Below are positions 1 through 9,591 of a stretch of DNA of 64,000 bases, piece by piece; the first letter of the stretch is position 1, and every line of letters starts with the position of its first letter. The stretch covers positions 59,904 to 123,903 of the forward strand of contig CAKPDF010000004.1 of assembly GCA_934148535.1 (NCBI GenBank). Direction: 5' to 3'. The notes beneath the pieces were generated by a model, which had not been told where the DNA came from, searched no databases, and saw nothing but the letters and a program-made list of their open reading frames with translations. This stretch comes from an uncultured Bacilli bacterium (GTDB lineage Bacteria; Bacillota_I; Bacilli_A; RF39; UBA660). The position numbers and the translations under genes are program-made.

Positions 1-2
1 TG

Positions 3-551
3 TTTCTCATTAGTGGATGCAATGGTGCTACTAATAGAATGAAATGTAATTCCACTACAACAACTGCAGGACTAACTACCGATACAACATATGAAATTGA
101 TTATAAAGACAAAGATGTAAAATATGTAAAAATAACATATAAATATAATCAAGAAAATGCAAATGTTTCTACTACAGATGGAGTAGGAACAGGAACAGAT
201 GGAACTACAAGAGACAGAGAATCTAATACAACAAGTACTACACCTGATAAAAATGACGTAGTAGGAGGAGCTGTAGGTTCAACTGTAGACGAAGGAATAG
301 ATGCAGTAACAGATACAATATTAGATATAGCAGGCATTAAAACCAGACAAGAACAACTATTACAAGGTTACAATAATATTACTGGATTTTCATACGATAT
401 AAAGGATAAAGATAATGACAATGAATATACAGTAATATATAAAATAGACCTTACAAAAATAAATGATACAGACTTAGCAAGATTTAATATTGATAGAAAT
501 ATAGATACCTTAAAAACAACTTATGAAAATCAAGGATATACCTGTAAATAA
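3..551 (+). CDS. lipoprotein, 5'-truncated by window edge (DUF1307/YehR-like)
   Basis: The frame is open from the window edge. Codons at 3-20 read FLISGC, a lipobox whose acceptor Cys is at 18-20, so the signal-peptide start lies outside the window and the ATG at 39 is internal. The mature part is about 177 residues: a KC-x-STTTTAGLTTD stretch, a beta-rich half, a low-complexity Gly/Thr/Asp insert (about 176-290) and a C-terminal half ending in a second Cys. The two outer halves resemble DUF1307/YehR-type lipoproteins, with the insert splitting the domain. It would sit on the outer face of the membrane. Lipoprotein status is well supported; the family match is from memory of the pattern. Confidence 0.7.
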   Translation, partial: FLISGCNGATNRMKCNSTTTTAGLTTDTTYEIDYKDKDVKYVKITYKYNQENANVSTTDGVGTGTDGTTRDRESNTTSTTPDKNDVVGGAVGSTVDEGIDAVTDTILDIAGIKTRQEQLLQGYNNITGFSYDIKDKDNDNEYTVIYKIDLTKINDTDLARFNIDRNIDTLKTTYENQGYTCK

Positions 552-583
552 AAAAGCACTTCCTAAAGAAATGCTTTTTTGTT
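551..583. terminator. bidirectional rho-independent terminator
   Basis: Stem AAAAAGCA (551-558) pairs with TGCTTTTT (72-79 of the same hundred, 572-579). The A-run on one side and T-run on the other let it serve both the lipoprotein gene (plus) and the convergent PBP gene (minus, ending at 590). Confidence 0.8.
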
Positions 584-589
584 TATCTC

Positions 590-3376
590 TTATTGAATAG
601 TGACTGTTCTCTCTATTTTATATGCTTTGCCTTCATAAGTTGCTATATAAGTAATAGTATGAGTTCCAGATTCAGAAATTTCATTGATTTTTCTAGTAAT
701 GTCACTAATAGAACTAACAATGTTGTCATCTACCTTATATGAAAATGTACATTCACTAGTAATATCTTTACCATCTTTAGAAACTTTAACACCACTATCA
801 TTATAATTACCTTTTTGAATAGTTAAAGCACTATTACCATTAAGTCTAATAGAAACATCAGTAGTACTAGAACCGTTATTACCACCATTAGAACCACCAC
901 TAGCAACAACTTTAGTAGATACACCATCACTAGCATTAGCAGTAAAGTTTTTATATTGTGCCTTTACAATAACAGTAAGATTACCACCACTACTAGGCTT
1001 AAATGTATAAGAATTAGTATTAGTAAATCCAACTTGTGTAGTATTTCCAGAACTATCTTTTACATAAATTCCATAGCCAAATCCACCTAAAGTATTTTGA
1101 TTATAACTAAGTCGTTCAGATAAGAAATTCGAAGTACCATTACCAAATACTTTCTGACTAAAGTATTCTTTCAAATAATCTTCCTTAACAACATCAGGCT
1201 TATTCTCAGTCCAAGTAACAGTAACACTATTACCACTTGTTGTAACCTTTAATCCAGTAACATCACCTAATTTTGAAAATCTACTAGAAACCTCAGTAGG
1301 TTGAGCTCCCTTTATAAAATACTCAGTACGAATTAAATCAGAAGGAGTATAATCACTAGGAAGTTGAGCAGGCCAAGTACCAAATTCCACTTGAGAAGCA
1401 ACAACAGAACTAGGAGCCTTAAATTCATCTTTACAAACTGGAATATACTTCATAATAGCTCTCATCAATTGATCCTTTGGTGTACCAACAGTACTATAAT
1501 GTTCACTAGATATCTCGTCATATCCATACCATAAAGCAAATGAATACTCAGGAGTATAACCAACAGACCATAAATCATTAACAGCACTACCAGGTAATCC
1601 ATATTTTTGTAAAACTGTATCAGGATAATTTGAAGTACCAGTTTTAACAGCAACAGTGCCAGCATATCCATTAGTACCACCACTAAATCCATTAGTAGCA
1701 GCATAATGTAAAACATTAGTCATTAAATATGCAGTAGAGTCTTTCATAACTTGTTTTCTCTCAGAAGTCATATCTTTTTCCTCTCCAGTCTCACGATAAA
1801 CAATCTTAGAAACTGTATAAGGTTCAGCATAATAACCACCATTAGCAAATGCAGCATAAGCACCAGCCATCTGTAAAGTAGTAACACCCTTATCAAGACC
1901 ACCTATAGCATAAGACTCATAAGCAGTATCTTTTAAATTAATTCCAAGACTTTGAACGAATTTAACAACATTTTTTGCACCAACCTGTTGAAAAGCCTTA
2001 ACGGCAGGAACATTTCTAGAAACAGCGACAGCCTGTTTTAATGTTATAAGCCCTTGATAGCCACCATCCCAGTTATTAACATTAATACCACCAGTATAAC
2101 TCCAAGCCTCATCATTAAATAATTCATAAGTAGAAAAATTATTATATTCAAATCCAGGTCCATATGCAAATATTGGTTTAGCCGTAGAACCAGGTTGTCT
2201 ATAAGTTTGTGTAGCATAGTTTAATGTACGAGCACCCTTTCTATTTCTACCCCCACCAATAGCAGCTATAGCGCCTGTTTTAACATCAACAACAGTAACA
2301 CCAGCTTGAACATAATCATCCTTCCAAGTATAATCATCAGTATTACCACTCATAATATTACTAATACCATCTTGAATACTAGTCTTCATATTAGTATATA
2401 TTTTCATAGGTACATTGTAAGGACTCTCACCAGTCTTTTCTTCAACCTCATCAATTACAGTATCAATATAACTTTGATACTTAGAATCACTATTAGATTC
2501 TCCAACTAACAAACTCTCTATACTAATACTATTAGCAATATCAGCTTCTTCCTGAGTTATATATCCATGTCTAACCATAAGTTTTAACACAGTACTTCTT
2601 CTCTTAGTAGCACCTTCAGGATTTCTATAAGGATTGTAACCATTAGGAGCTTGGAAAAGTCCTGCAATCATAGAAGCTTCTGCCAAATTCAAATCAGAAA
2701 CTGACTTTCCAAAGTAATACTTACTAGCTTCCTCAACACCATAACAGCCGCCACCCAAAGCACTATCGTTAACATAATATTCTATAATTTCCTCTTTAGT
2801 ATATTTTTTTTCCATAAAGAACACTGCCAAGTATACATCTCTAAACTTACGAATAATACCCTGAATACCAGATCTCTCAGTAGAAGTTAAATTATTTTTA
2901 ACAACTTGCATAGTCAAAGTAGAAGCACCACCAGCACTACTATTACCTAGTACCTGTAAGAAAGCAGCTTTAGTAAATCTAGCAACATCAACACCATTGT
3001 GTTGGAAGAACCTAGAATCCTCAGTTGCAATTAATGCATCTACGAAAACATCAGGAAGTTTATCATAAGTAACTGACTCACGATTTTCCATACCCAAAGT
3101 AGCATACTCATTCCCATCAGAATCATAAATTATAGACCTATCTTTATTAGCAAGAGCATTAGGATCAAATTCACCAGTAGTAACAACTATATAAAGAAAG
3201 AAACTAAATACTGCTAAAATACAAGCAATAAAACCAATAATACATACAGTAAGTAATATCTTCCACCATTTTCTTCTTTCTTTTTTACCCTTAGATTTTT
3301 TCTTACCCTTAACTACGACATCTTTTTCTTTAGGAACTTGCGTTTTCTTTTTTTTCTTTTTACCTTTAATTTTCAT
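590..3376 (-). CDS. pbp1A: class A penicillin-binding protein (PBP1a type)
   Basis: Bifunctional peptidoglycan glycosyltransferase/transpeptidase, 928 aa. In order: a Lys-rich cytoplasmic tail (1-38), one membrane segment (about 39-65), a GT51 domain with EDSRFFQH at 119-126, and a transpeptidase domain with STAK at 397-400, SRN at 453-455 and KTGTS at 578-582. A fibronectin-III-like segment (VTGLKVTTSG...) follows, then a Gly/Ser linker and an Ig-like C-terminal domain. The chosen ATG at 3376 follows GGTGAT closely; a further-upstream ATG at 3412 lies deep inside recU and has no ribosome site. It overlaps the recU 3' end by 11 bp, so the two are translationally coupled, as in the recU-ponA pair of Bacillus. 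Confidence 0.95.
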   Translation of the reverse strand: MKIKGKKKKKKTQVPKEKDVVVKGKKKSKGKKERRKWWKILLTVCIIGFIACILAVFSFFLYIVVTTGEFDPNALANKDRSIIYDSDGNEYATLGMENRESVTYDKLPDVFVDALIATEDSRFFQHNGVDVARFTKAAFLQVLGNSSAGGASTLTMQVVKNNLTSTERSGIQGIIRKFRDVYLAVFFMEKKYTKEEIIEYYVNDSALGGGCYGVEEASKYYFGKSVSDLNLAEASMIAGLFQAPNGYNPYRNPEGATKRRSTVLKLMVRHGYITQEEADIANSISIESLLVGESNSDSKYQSYIDTVIDEVEEKTGESPYNVPMKIYTNMKTSIQDGISNIMSGNTDDYTWKDDYVQAGVTVVDVKTGAIAAIGGGRNRKGARTLNYATQTYRQPGSTAKPIFAYGPGFEYNNFSTYELFNDEAWSYTGGINVNNWDGGYQGLITLKQAVAVSRNVPAVKAFQQVGAKNVVKFVQSLGINLKDTAYESYAIGGLDKGVTTLQMAGAYAAFANGGYYAEPYTVSKIVYRETGEEKDMTSERKQVMKDSTAYLMTNVLHYAATNGFSGGTNGYAGTVAVKTGTSNYPDTVLQKYGLPGSAVNDLWSVGYTPEYSFALWYGYDEISSEHYSTVGTPKDQLMRAIMKYIPVCKDEFKAPSSVVASQVEFGTWPAQLPSDYTPSDLIRTEYFIKGAQPTEVSSRFSKLGDVTGLKVTTSGNSVTVTWTENKPDVVKEDYLKEYFSQKVFGNGTSNFLSERLSYNQNTLGGFGYGIYVKDSSGNTTQVGFTNTNSYTFKPSSGGNLTVIVKAQYKNFTANASDGVSTKVVASGGSNGGNNGSSTTDVSIRLNGNSALTIQKGNYNDSGVKVSKDGKDITSECTFSYKVDDNIVSSISDITRKINEISESGTHTITYIATYEGKAYKIERTVTIQ

Positions 3377-3917
3377 TATCACCAACGTCCTTATCTTTAA
3401 TATAATTATCAATTATGCCAATGTAATCAAGCCTAGGATTATATTTTAATCCCACTTCAAAACCAACACTCTCAAAATAGTCCAAAGGAATAGATTTTCT
3501 TATATTATTATCCACAAATTCCATTAAATCTTCACCCATTAATACGAAATTACGACTTAACTTAGAAAATCTAACAACTAAAAAAGCAATTCCACCATAA
3601 TAAATAACATTTCTAATATGCTTCATCTGATGAACATGAATATTAGAAAGAGGAAAACTAGTCTTAGAAGCAGTTTCCTTAGCATCAAATTCAATGTATT
3701 TTCCCTTATAAATTCCATTGTAATCCAAAGTAGAAGGTTCATCAAAGTATGCCTCTTCAATCTTGTTCTGTGGATATTTAACCTTTACAACCTTTATCGG
3801 AGTAGGCTTCTTATATATCAAAGCAATATTATGATTTCTATAATAAATATTAGTTTGATTTATATCATCCTCTAAAATCATTCCCCTATTAGCATAACTA
3901 AAATCTTTAAAACTAAT
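3366..3917 (-). CDS. recU: Holliday junction resolvase RecU, start uncertain
   Basis: RecU cuts Holliday junctions in recombination and chromosome segregation. The core GIYKGKYIEFDAKET with downstream HQ is the family's nuclease signature. The first ATG (3881) is too late: family members have an SNRGM-type sequence before it, and here the frame continues upstream as SFKDFSYANRGM. Upstream there is no in-frame ATG/GTG/TTG. Either an ATT codon at 3917 starts the protein (GGGG lies about 5 nt upstream), or the strong site TAGGTGATGTT plus ATG at 3930 is the start and one G is missing from a G4 run, because ATG-GGG-TAA is one base out of frame. Cotranscribed with the PBP gene. Confidence 0.88.
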   Translation of the reverse strand: MSFKDFSYANRGMILEDDINQTNIYYRNHNIALIYKKPTPIKVVKVKYPQNKIEEAYFDEPSTLDYNGIYKGKYIEFDAKETASKTSFPLSNIHVHQMKHIRNVIYYGGIAFLVVRFSKLSRNFVLMGEDLMEFVDNNIRKSIPLDYFESVGFEVGLKYNPRLDYIGIIDNYIKDKDVGDNEN

Positions 3918-3993
3918 ATTTACCCCATAACATCACCTACAACCTAATTATACTATAAAAACTATGTATTTACTAGAAATTTAACAAATTTAT

Positions 3994-4022
3994 TTGACAT
4001 AAATAATAAGAAAATGTAAAGT
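3994..4022 (+). promoter_or_regulatory. candidate promoter for yunB
   Basis: TTGACA at 3994-3999, 17-bp spacer, TAAAGT at 4017-4022. The -35 is perfect and the -10 weak. The gap 3918-4074 otherwise shows nothing. Confidence 0.45.
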
Positions 4023-4074
4023 GTAAAGTAGAGCGTAAACTACTAATAAAACCAATATAATTACATAATATATA

Positions 4075-4776
4075 ATGATTAATATGAAAAAAATAATTAA
4101 CTTAACAACATATTTATTTATAATAATTGTAATTGCTTTTATAGCGGCATATTTTCTTGCCAAAAACTATAGTAATAAAATATCAAAAGCTCTATATTCA
4201 TATTCAGAATCTGAATCAAAAAAAATAATTACCGAGATTATAAATTTATCTCTAACAGAAGAATTAGAAAATGATGATTATAATACTACACTATATAATA
4301 TAGTAAAAAACGATAAAGATGAAATACAATTAATAGATTTTAATACTACAAAAGTAAACAAAATACTATCAAATCTCACTAATAATATAGAAAATAAAAT
4401 TAAAAATATGGAAAGTAGTCAAATATTAGAAGAAGATGAAATAATGAGTGTCCATAATGGACTTATCTTTAATATGCCTATAGGAGCAGTTACAGGAAAT
4501 GTATTTTTATCTAATATAGGTACTAAAATTCCAGTAAAAATCTCACTAATGGGCAGTGTAATAAGTAAAATGGATACTAGTATAACAGAATATGGATTAA
4601 ATAATGCTTTAATAAAAATAGGAATACTAGTAACAGTAAACACTAAAACTACAGCCCCCTTTACCTCAAAAGAGTTTACAGTAACTAATACTATACCTAT
4701 CTCAATAAAAGTAATCCAAGGAAGTGTACCAGAATATTATTTAAACAGTTTAAATGATAATAAAAATAATAATTAG
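4075..4776 (+). CDS. yunB: YunB family sporulation protein
   Basis: 233 aa with one N-terminal membrane segment (about 8-27) and a long extracytoplasmic part. The C-terminal half has the YunB pattern: GTKIPVKISLMGS, YGLNNALIKI, VTVNTK and the terminal IPISIKVIQGSVPEYY. In Bacillus, YunB is made in the mother cell and its loss impairs spore formation; the molecular role is not known. Two ATGs (4075, 4084) are possible and neither has a clear ribosome site. It stands alone between recU and polC. The family call is firm; whether this organism sporulates is not shown by this gene alone. Confidence 0.85.
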   Translation: MINMKKIINLTTYLFIIIVIAFIAAYFLAKNYSNKISKALYSYSESESKKIITEIINLSLTEELENDDYNTTLYNIVKNDKDEIQLIDFNTTKVNKILSNLTNNIENKIKNMESSQILEEDEIMSVHNGLIFNMPIGAVTGNVFLSNIGTKIPVKISLMGSVISKMDTSITEYGLNNALIKIGILVTVNTKTTAPFTSKEFTVTNTIPISIKVIQGSVPEYYLNSLNDNKNNN

Positions 4777-4911
4777 ATAGTTACAATACATAAATATTTT
4801 TCCTTAAATACCACTATTTATCTTTTTTTTAACAATCTTTAATTGACTATCATACCCTAAATCAAAATAAATTAACTAATAATTTAACCTTAGCACCTTA
4901 TCTATCTTATA

Positions 4912-4920
4912 TGCTATAAT
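4912..4920 (+). promoter_or_regulatory. extended -10 promoter of polC
   Basis: TGC-TATAAT at 4912-4920, with no good -35 at the right distance, ahead of the AAAGGTGG ribosome site (4929-4936). Confidence 0.5.
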
Positions 4921-4945
4921 TAATATGCAAAGGTGGTTATATAAA

Positions 4946-7900
4946 ATGGATATACAATTAGAAAAATTATTAAAAAGAATTAACTTGGAAAATATATATT
5001 TAGATAATTTTAATAATGCCAAAATAGAAAAAGTAGTTATAGATAAACATACCAATTATTTTACCTTTTTCCTAAAATTAGATAACATTTTACCATATAA
5101 AGTATATTCATCTCTAGAAGAAAAATTAACAAGTGCTGTACACGATAAAATAAAAATAGAAATTAAATCAGACACAACAGATTACAGTAAAATAAATGAA
5201 TATTGGTACCCATTAATAGAGAAAATTTCTCTCGGTAGTACTAGATATAATAGCCTTAAAGATAGAAAATTAGAAACAAATAATGTTGAAGTAATATTAA
5301 CAGTATATAATAAAATAGAAGAACTTAATATGGAAAATATTGAACAAAAATTAATAAAAAGATTTAAACAATATGGTTTTAATAATATAGATTTTAAAAT
5401 AAATTTAACAAAAGTAGAAGATAACGAATTACTAAAAAAAATAGAAGAAGAAAAAAATGTACCAACTAATTTAACATATACTAAAAAAGTGGAGCCAAAA
5501 GAAATAGTACAAGAAGAAAAGAAGCCTTACTTCAAACCAAAAAAGTCAAGTGAAATAACCAAGATAAAAGATGTAATCTATGAAGTAGAAAATATAAATA
5601 TAGAAGCTAAAATATTTAATATAGATATATATGAAGCAAAAAGTGGATATAAAATAATAACTTTAAAAGTAACAGATGGAACAGATAGTATGTATGCAAA
5701 ATTATTCACTAAAGATGATGACGAATTTGTAAGAATTAAAGATTTATTAAAAAATGGTTCTTGGTATCAATTTTATGGAAAAGTAAGCATGGATAAATAC
5801 GCTAACGAATTAGTATTCATGACTAGATATAAAGATATAACCAAAGTAGAAGGCGTATCTGATACAGAAAGAATGGATAATGCTGAATATAAAAGAGTAG
5901 AATTACACGCCCATACAATGATGAGCCAGATGGATGGAGTAATAGATGAAGTAAAACTAGTAAAAACAGCAATGAAGTGGGGACATAGTGCTATAGCAAT
6001 AACAGATCACGATGGCTGTCAAGCATTTCCTCACGTCTTCAACGAAGTAACAAGTTATAACAAAAAATTAGAAGCCCCATATAAAGATAAAATAAAAGAA
6101 TTAGAAGCCAAATTAGAAGAAAATAAAGAAAATGCAGAATTATCAGAGACATTAACAAAAGAATTAGAAGAAACAAAAGAAAACTTAAAAAATTCAAAAA
6201 GATTTAAAGCTTTATACGGAACAGAATTAGAAATGAGCGATGATAATTTAGATGTAGTAGTAAACCCAACAGAAGATGACCTTCAAAGTGCTACATATGT
6301 AATATTTGATACCGAAACAACAGGATTTAACCCAGGATTAAACGACCAAATGATAGAAATAGGTGCCGTAAAAATGAAAAATGGTGCAGTACTAGAAAAT
6401 TTTGATGAATTAATTAATCCCGGAGTATTAATTGATAGCGAAATAACAAATCTAACAGGAATTACCAATGCGATGGTAAAAAATTGTCCTAACGAAGAAG
6501 AAGTAACAAAAAAATTCAAAGAATGGATTGGAGATTTACCATTAGTAGCACACAATGCAAAATTTGATAAAAATATGTTAGAAATGGCATATCATAAATA
6601 TAACCTAGGCCCATTAAAAAATACTATACTAGACACATTGCAAATATCAAGATTAATAAATAAAGACTTAAAAAGACATAACTTAACAGCCCTAACTAAA
6701 AACTATGGTATAACATTTGAAGAAAATGATGGAACAGATACCACTAAACATCATCATAGAGCAGACTATGATGCCGAATTTACTGGATATGTATTTTTCA
6801 AAATGTTAGCTCAATTAGATAAAACAGATATAAAAACATTTAAAGATTTAGCTAACTTACCAACTGAATTAGAAACAAACATGTATAATAGAGAAGTACA
6901 CATAAATATGATAGCAAGAAATAGAAATGGTCTAAAAAATATGTTTAAAATAATTAGTTATGCAAGTACAAAATATTTAGTAAAATCAGCAAGAATTCCT
7001 AAACATATAGTAAGAAGTCTAAAAGAAGATATCTTATTAGGTAGTGGTTGCTATAACGGTGAAATCTTTCAAACAGCCCTAACAAGATGTGATGATGATT
7101 TAAAAAAAGTAATGGAGTTTTATGACTATATAGAAGTACAACCACCATCAAATTATGAATTTTTAGTAGCAAGACATGATATAAATAGTAAAGAAGAAAT
7201 ATTGTTTGCTCTTAACAAAATAATAAGATGTGCCAAAGAAATGAATAAAATAATAGTAGCAACATCAGATGCCCATACCTTAAACAAAGAAGATAAAATA
7301 TATAGAGAAATAATAGTAAATCAAAATGTTCCCGGAAAAGGAAGACATCCACTATCAAGATATCTTAACCTAGAAGGTTATATGACAATACCAGATCAAT
7401 ATCTAAGAACAACAGATGAAATGTTAGAAGAATTTAATTTTTTGCCAGATGACTTAGCAAAAGAAATAGTAATAACAAATACTAATAAAATTCCAGAACT
7501 ATGTGAAATAATAGAAGTAATTATAGACACAGGTGGAAGACCATTTGCACCTAAAATAGAAAACTCAGAACAGACAGTAAAAGATTTAGTATATGGAAAA
7601 GCAAAAAGTTGGTATGGTGATCCATTACCCCAAAATATTGAAGAAAGAATAGAACAAGAACTAAAAGGAATATTAGGAGGACACTTTGATGTAATATATC
7701 TAATAGCCCAAAAACTAGTAAAACACTCAAACGATGAAGGATTTATAGTAGGATCACGTGGTAGTGTAGGTTCATCATTTGTAGCAACTATGATGGGGAT
7801 AACAGAAGTAAATCCTCTACCAGCACATTATAGATGCCCTAATTGTAAATATAGTATATTTGAAAGTGATGAAGGAAATTCTCTAGGAGCAACATATTCT

Positions 7901-9454
7901 TCTGGTTTCGATTTACCAGATAAGATGTGCCCTAAATGCGGTACCAGAATGACAAAAGATGGACAAGATATGCCATTTGCTACCTTCTTAGGATTCAATG
8001 CCGATAAAGTACCAGATATAGATTTAAACTTCTCAGATTTAAACCAAGCCTCAGCCCATAACTATACAAAAGTATTGTTTGGAGAAGACAACGTATATAG
8101 AGCAGGAACAATTGGAACTGTAGCAGAAAAAACAGCATTTGGATATGTAAAAGGATTTTGTGAAGATAGAAATATAACTATGCGTAGTGCTGAGATAGAA
8201 AGAATAGCAGAAGGCTGTACCGGAGTAAAAAGAACAACTGGACAACATCCTGGAGGAATAGTTGTAATACCAGGATATATGGACGTATTTGATTTTACAC
8301 CATTCCAATATCCAGCAGACGATCCAACATCTGCTTGGAGAACAACCCACTTTGATTACCACGCTATAGATCAAGATGTATTAAAACTAGATATTTTAGG
8401 TCACACAGATCCAACACAACTAAGAATGATTCAAGAATTAACAGGTGATGATATAACTCAAGTACCACTAGATGACAAAGAAACAATGGCAATATTCTTA
8501 TCCCCTGAACCACTTGGGGTAACTAAAGAACAAATAATGAATGAAACAGGTACTTTAGGAATTCCTGAATTTGGAACTCCATTTACAATAAGTATGTTAG
8601 TAGATACAAAACCAAAAACATTTGCCGAATTAATAAAAATATCAGGATTATCACACGGAACAGATGTATGGTTAGGAAATGCTCAAGAATTAATAAGAAG
8701 TAAAACTGTAGAGTTTAAAGATGTAATAGGCTGTCGTGATGATATAATGGTATACTTAATGTATAATGGACTAGAGCCATTAAAAGCCTTCAAAATAATG
8801 GAATTCGTTCGTAAAGGAAAAGCAACAAAAGATCCAGAAACTTGGAAAAAACATGTAGAAACAATGAAACAAGCAGGAATAGAAGATTGGTTTATTGAAT
8901 CTTGTCATAAAATAAAATACATGTTCCCTAAAGCCCATGCCGCAGCATATGTAATAAGTGCCTTTCGTATAGCATACTATAAAGTGCATTTTCCAGCAAT
9001 TTATTATTGCACATACTTCTCAACTAGATTTGATGACTTTGACATAAATGTAATGATAAAAGGGTATAATTCAATAAAAAATAAAATAATAGAAATAAAT
9101 AATAAAGGCTATGACGCTACTAATAAAGAATCAAGCGTATTAGAAACATTAAAACTAGCATTAGAAGCAACAGCAAGAGGAATAACATTTGGTAATTTAG
9201 ATTTAATGAAAAGTGATGCTAAAAACTTTATTATAGATGAAGATGGAACCACCCTAATACCACCATTCAGAAGCATAGATGGACTAGGTGGAGTAGTCGC
9301 AGATAATATTTGCCAAGAAGCTAAAAAGAAACCATTTATATCTATAGAAGAATTCCAAAAAAGATGTAAAGTATCAACAACACTTGTTGATAAAATGAAA
9401 GCCATGAACTTATTTGGTGACCTACCAGAAACAAGTCAATTAAGCTTATTTTAA
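4946..9454 (+). CDS. polC: DNA polymerase III alpha subunit, PolC type
   Basis: Replicative polymerase of Gram-positive bacteria, 1502 aa. Domains in order: N-terminal region, OB fold (about 200-300), PHP domain with HAHTMMSQMDG near 320, an inserted DEDD 3'-5' proofreading exonuclease starting FDTETTGF near 453, then the polymerase core with zinc-binding CPNC/CPKC pairs near 965-1000 and the catalytic PDIDLNFS near 1022. The C-terminus QLSLF is a sliding-clamp binding motif. The ATG at 4946 lies 9 nt after AAAGGTGG; the ATG at 4925 is upstream of that site and is rejected. The gene has its own promoter and terminator. Confidence 0.98.
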   Translation: MDIQLEKLLKRINLENIYLDNFNNAKIEKVVIDKHTNYFTFFLKLDNILPYKVYSSLEEKLTSAVHDKIKIEIKSDTTDYSKINEYWYPLIEKISLGSTRYNSLKDRKLETNNVEVILTVYNKIEELNMENIEQKLIKRFKQYGFNNIDFKINLTKVEDNELLKKIEEEKNVPTNLTYTKKVEPKEIVQEEKKPYFKPKKSSEITKIKDVIYEVENINIEAKIFNIDIYEAKSGYKIITLKVTDGTDSMYAKLFTKDDDEFVRIKDLLKNGSWYQFYGKVSMDKYANELVFMTRYKDITKVEGVSDTERMDNAEYKRVELHAHTMMSQMDGVIDEVKLVKTAMKWGHSAIAITDHDGCQAFPHVFNEVTSYNKKLEAPYKDKIKELEAKLEENKENAELSETLTKELEETKENLKNSKRFKALYGTELEMSDDNLDVVVNPTEDDLQSATYVIFDTETTGFNPGLNDQMIEIGAVKMKNGAVLENFDELINPGVLIDSEITNLTGITNAMVKNCPNEEEVTKKFKEWIGDLPLVAHNAKFDKNMLEMAYHKYNLGPLKNTILDTLQISRLINKDLKRHNLTALTKNYGITFEENDGTDTTKHHHRADYDAEFTGYVFFKMLAQLDKTDIKTFKDLANLPTELETNMYNREVHINMIARNRNGLKNMFKIISYASTKYLVKSARIPKHIVRSLKEDILLGSGCYNGEIFQTALTRCDDDLKKVMEFYDYIEVQPPSNYEFLVARHDINSKEEILFALNKIIRCAKEMNKIIVATSDAHTLNKEDKIYREIIVNQNVPGKGRHPLSRYLNLEGYMTIPDQYLRTTDEMLEEFNFLPDDLAKEIVITNTNKIPELCEIIEVIIDTGGRPFAPKIENSEQTVKDLVYGKAKSWYGDPLPQNIEERIEQELKGILGGHFDVIYLIAQKLVKHSNDEGFIVGSRGSVGSSFVATMMGITEVNPLPAHYRCPNCKYSIFESDEGNSLGATYSSGFDLPDKMCPKCGTRMTKDGQDMPFATFLGFNADKVPDIDLNFSDLNQASAHNYTKVLFGEDNVYRAGTIGTVAEKTAFGYVKGFCEDRNITMRSAEIERIAEGCTGVKRTTGQHPGGIVVIPGYMDVFDFTPFQYPADDPTSAWRTTHFDYHAIDQDVLKLDILGHTDPTQLRMIQELTGDDITQVPLDDKETMAIFLSPEPLGVTKEQIMNETGTLGIPEFGTPFTISMLVDTKPKTFAELIKISGLSHGTDVWLGNAQELIRSKTVEFKDVIGCRDDIMVYLMYNGLEPLKAFKIMEFVRKGKATKDPETWKKHVETMKQAGIEDWFIESCHKIKYMFPKAHAAAYVISAFRIAYYKVHFPAIYYCTYFSTRFDDFDINVMIKGYNSIKNKIIEINNKGYDATNKESSVLETLKLALEATARGITFGNLDLMKSDAKNFIIDEDGTTLIPPFRSIDGLGGVVADNICQEAKKKPFISIEEFQKRCKVSTTLVDKMKAMNLFGDLPETSQLSLF

Positions 9455-9462
9455 TAATTATA

Positions 9463-9506
9463 AAAGTTACTTAAATATAATTTTGAGTAACTTTCTTTAT
9501 CTTTTT
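9463..9506 (+). terminator. rho-independent terminator of polC
   Basis: Nine-bp stem AAAGTTACT (9463-9471) / AGTAACTTT (9486-9494), followed by a T-rich tail. Confidence 0.85.
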
Positions 9507-9591
9507 TAAGAAATTAAAAGGGTTTTTGCTTATTTGCGTAGAATAATAATATTAGAAGGGTAATAATCCCTTTTAGAAAGTAGGAGTATTT

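Noticed and set aside
8051..8374. Minus-strand 107-codon frame in polC
   Set aside because: Ser/Tyr/Cys-rich shadow of a highly conserved polymerase region.
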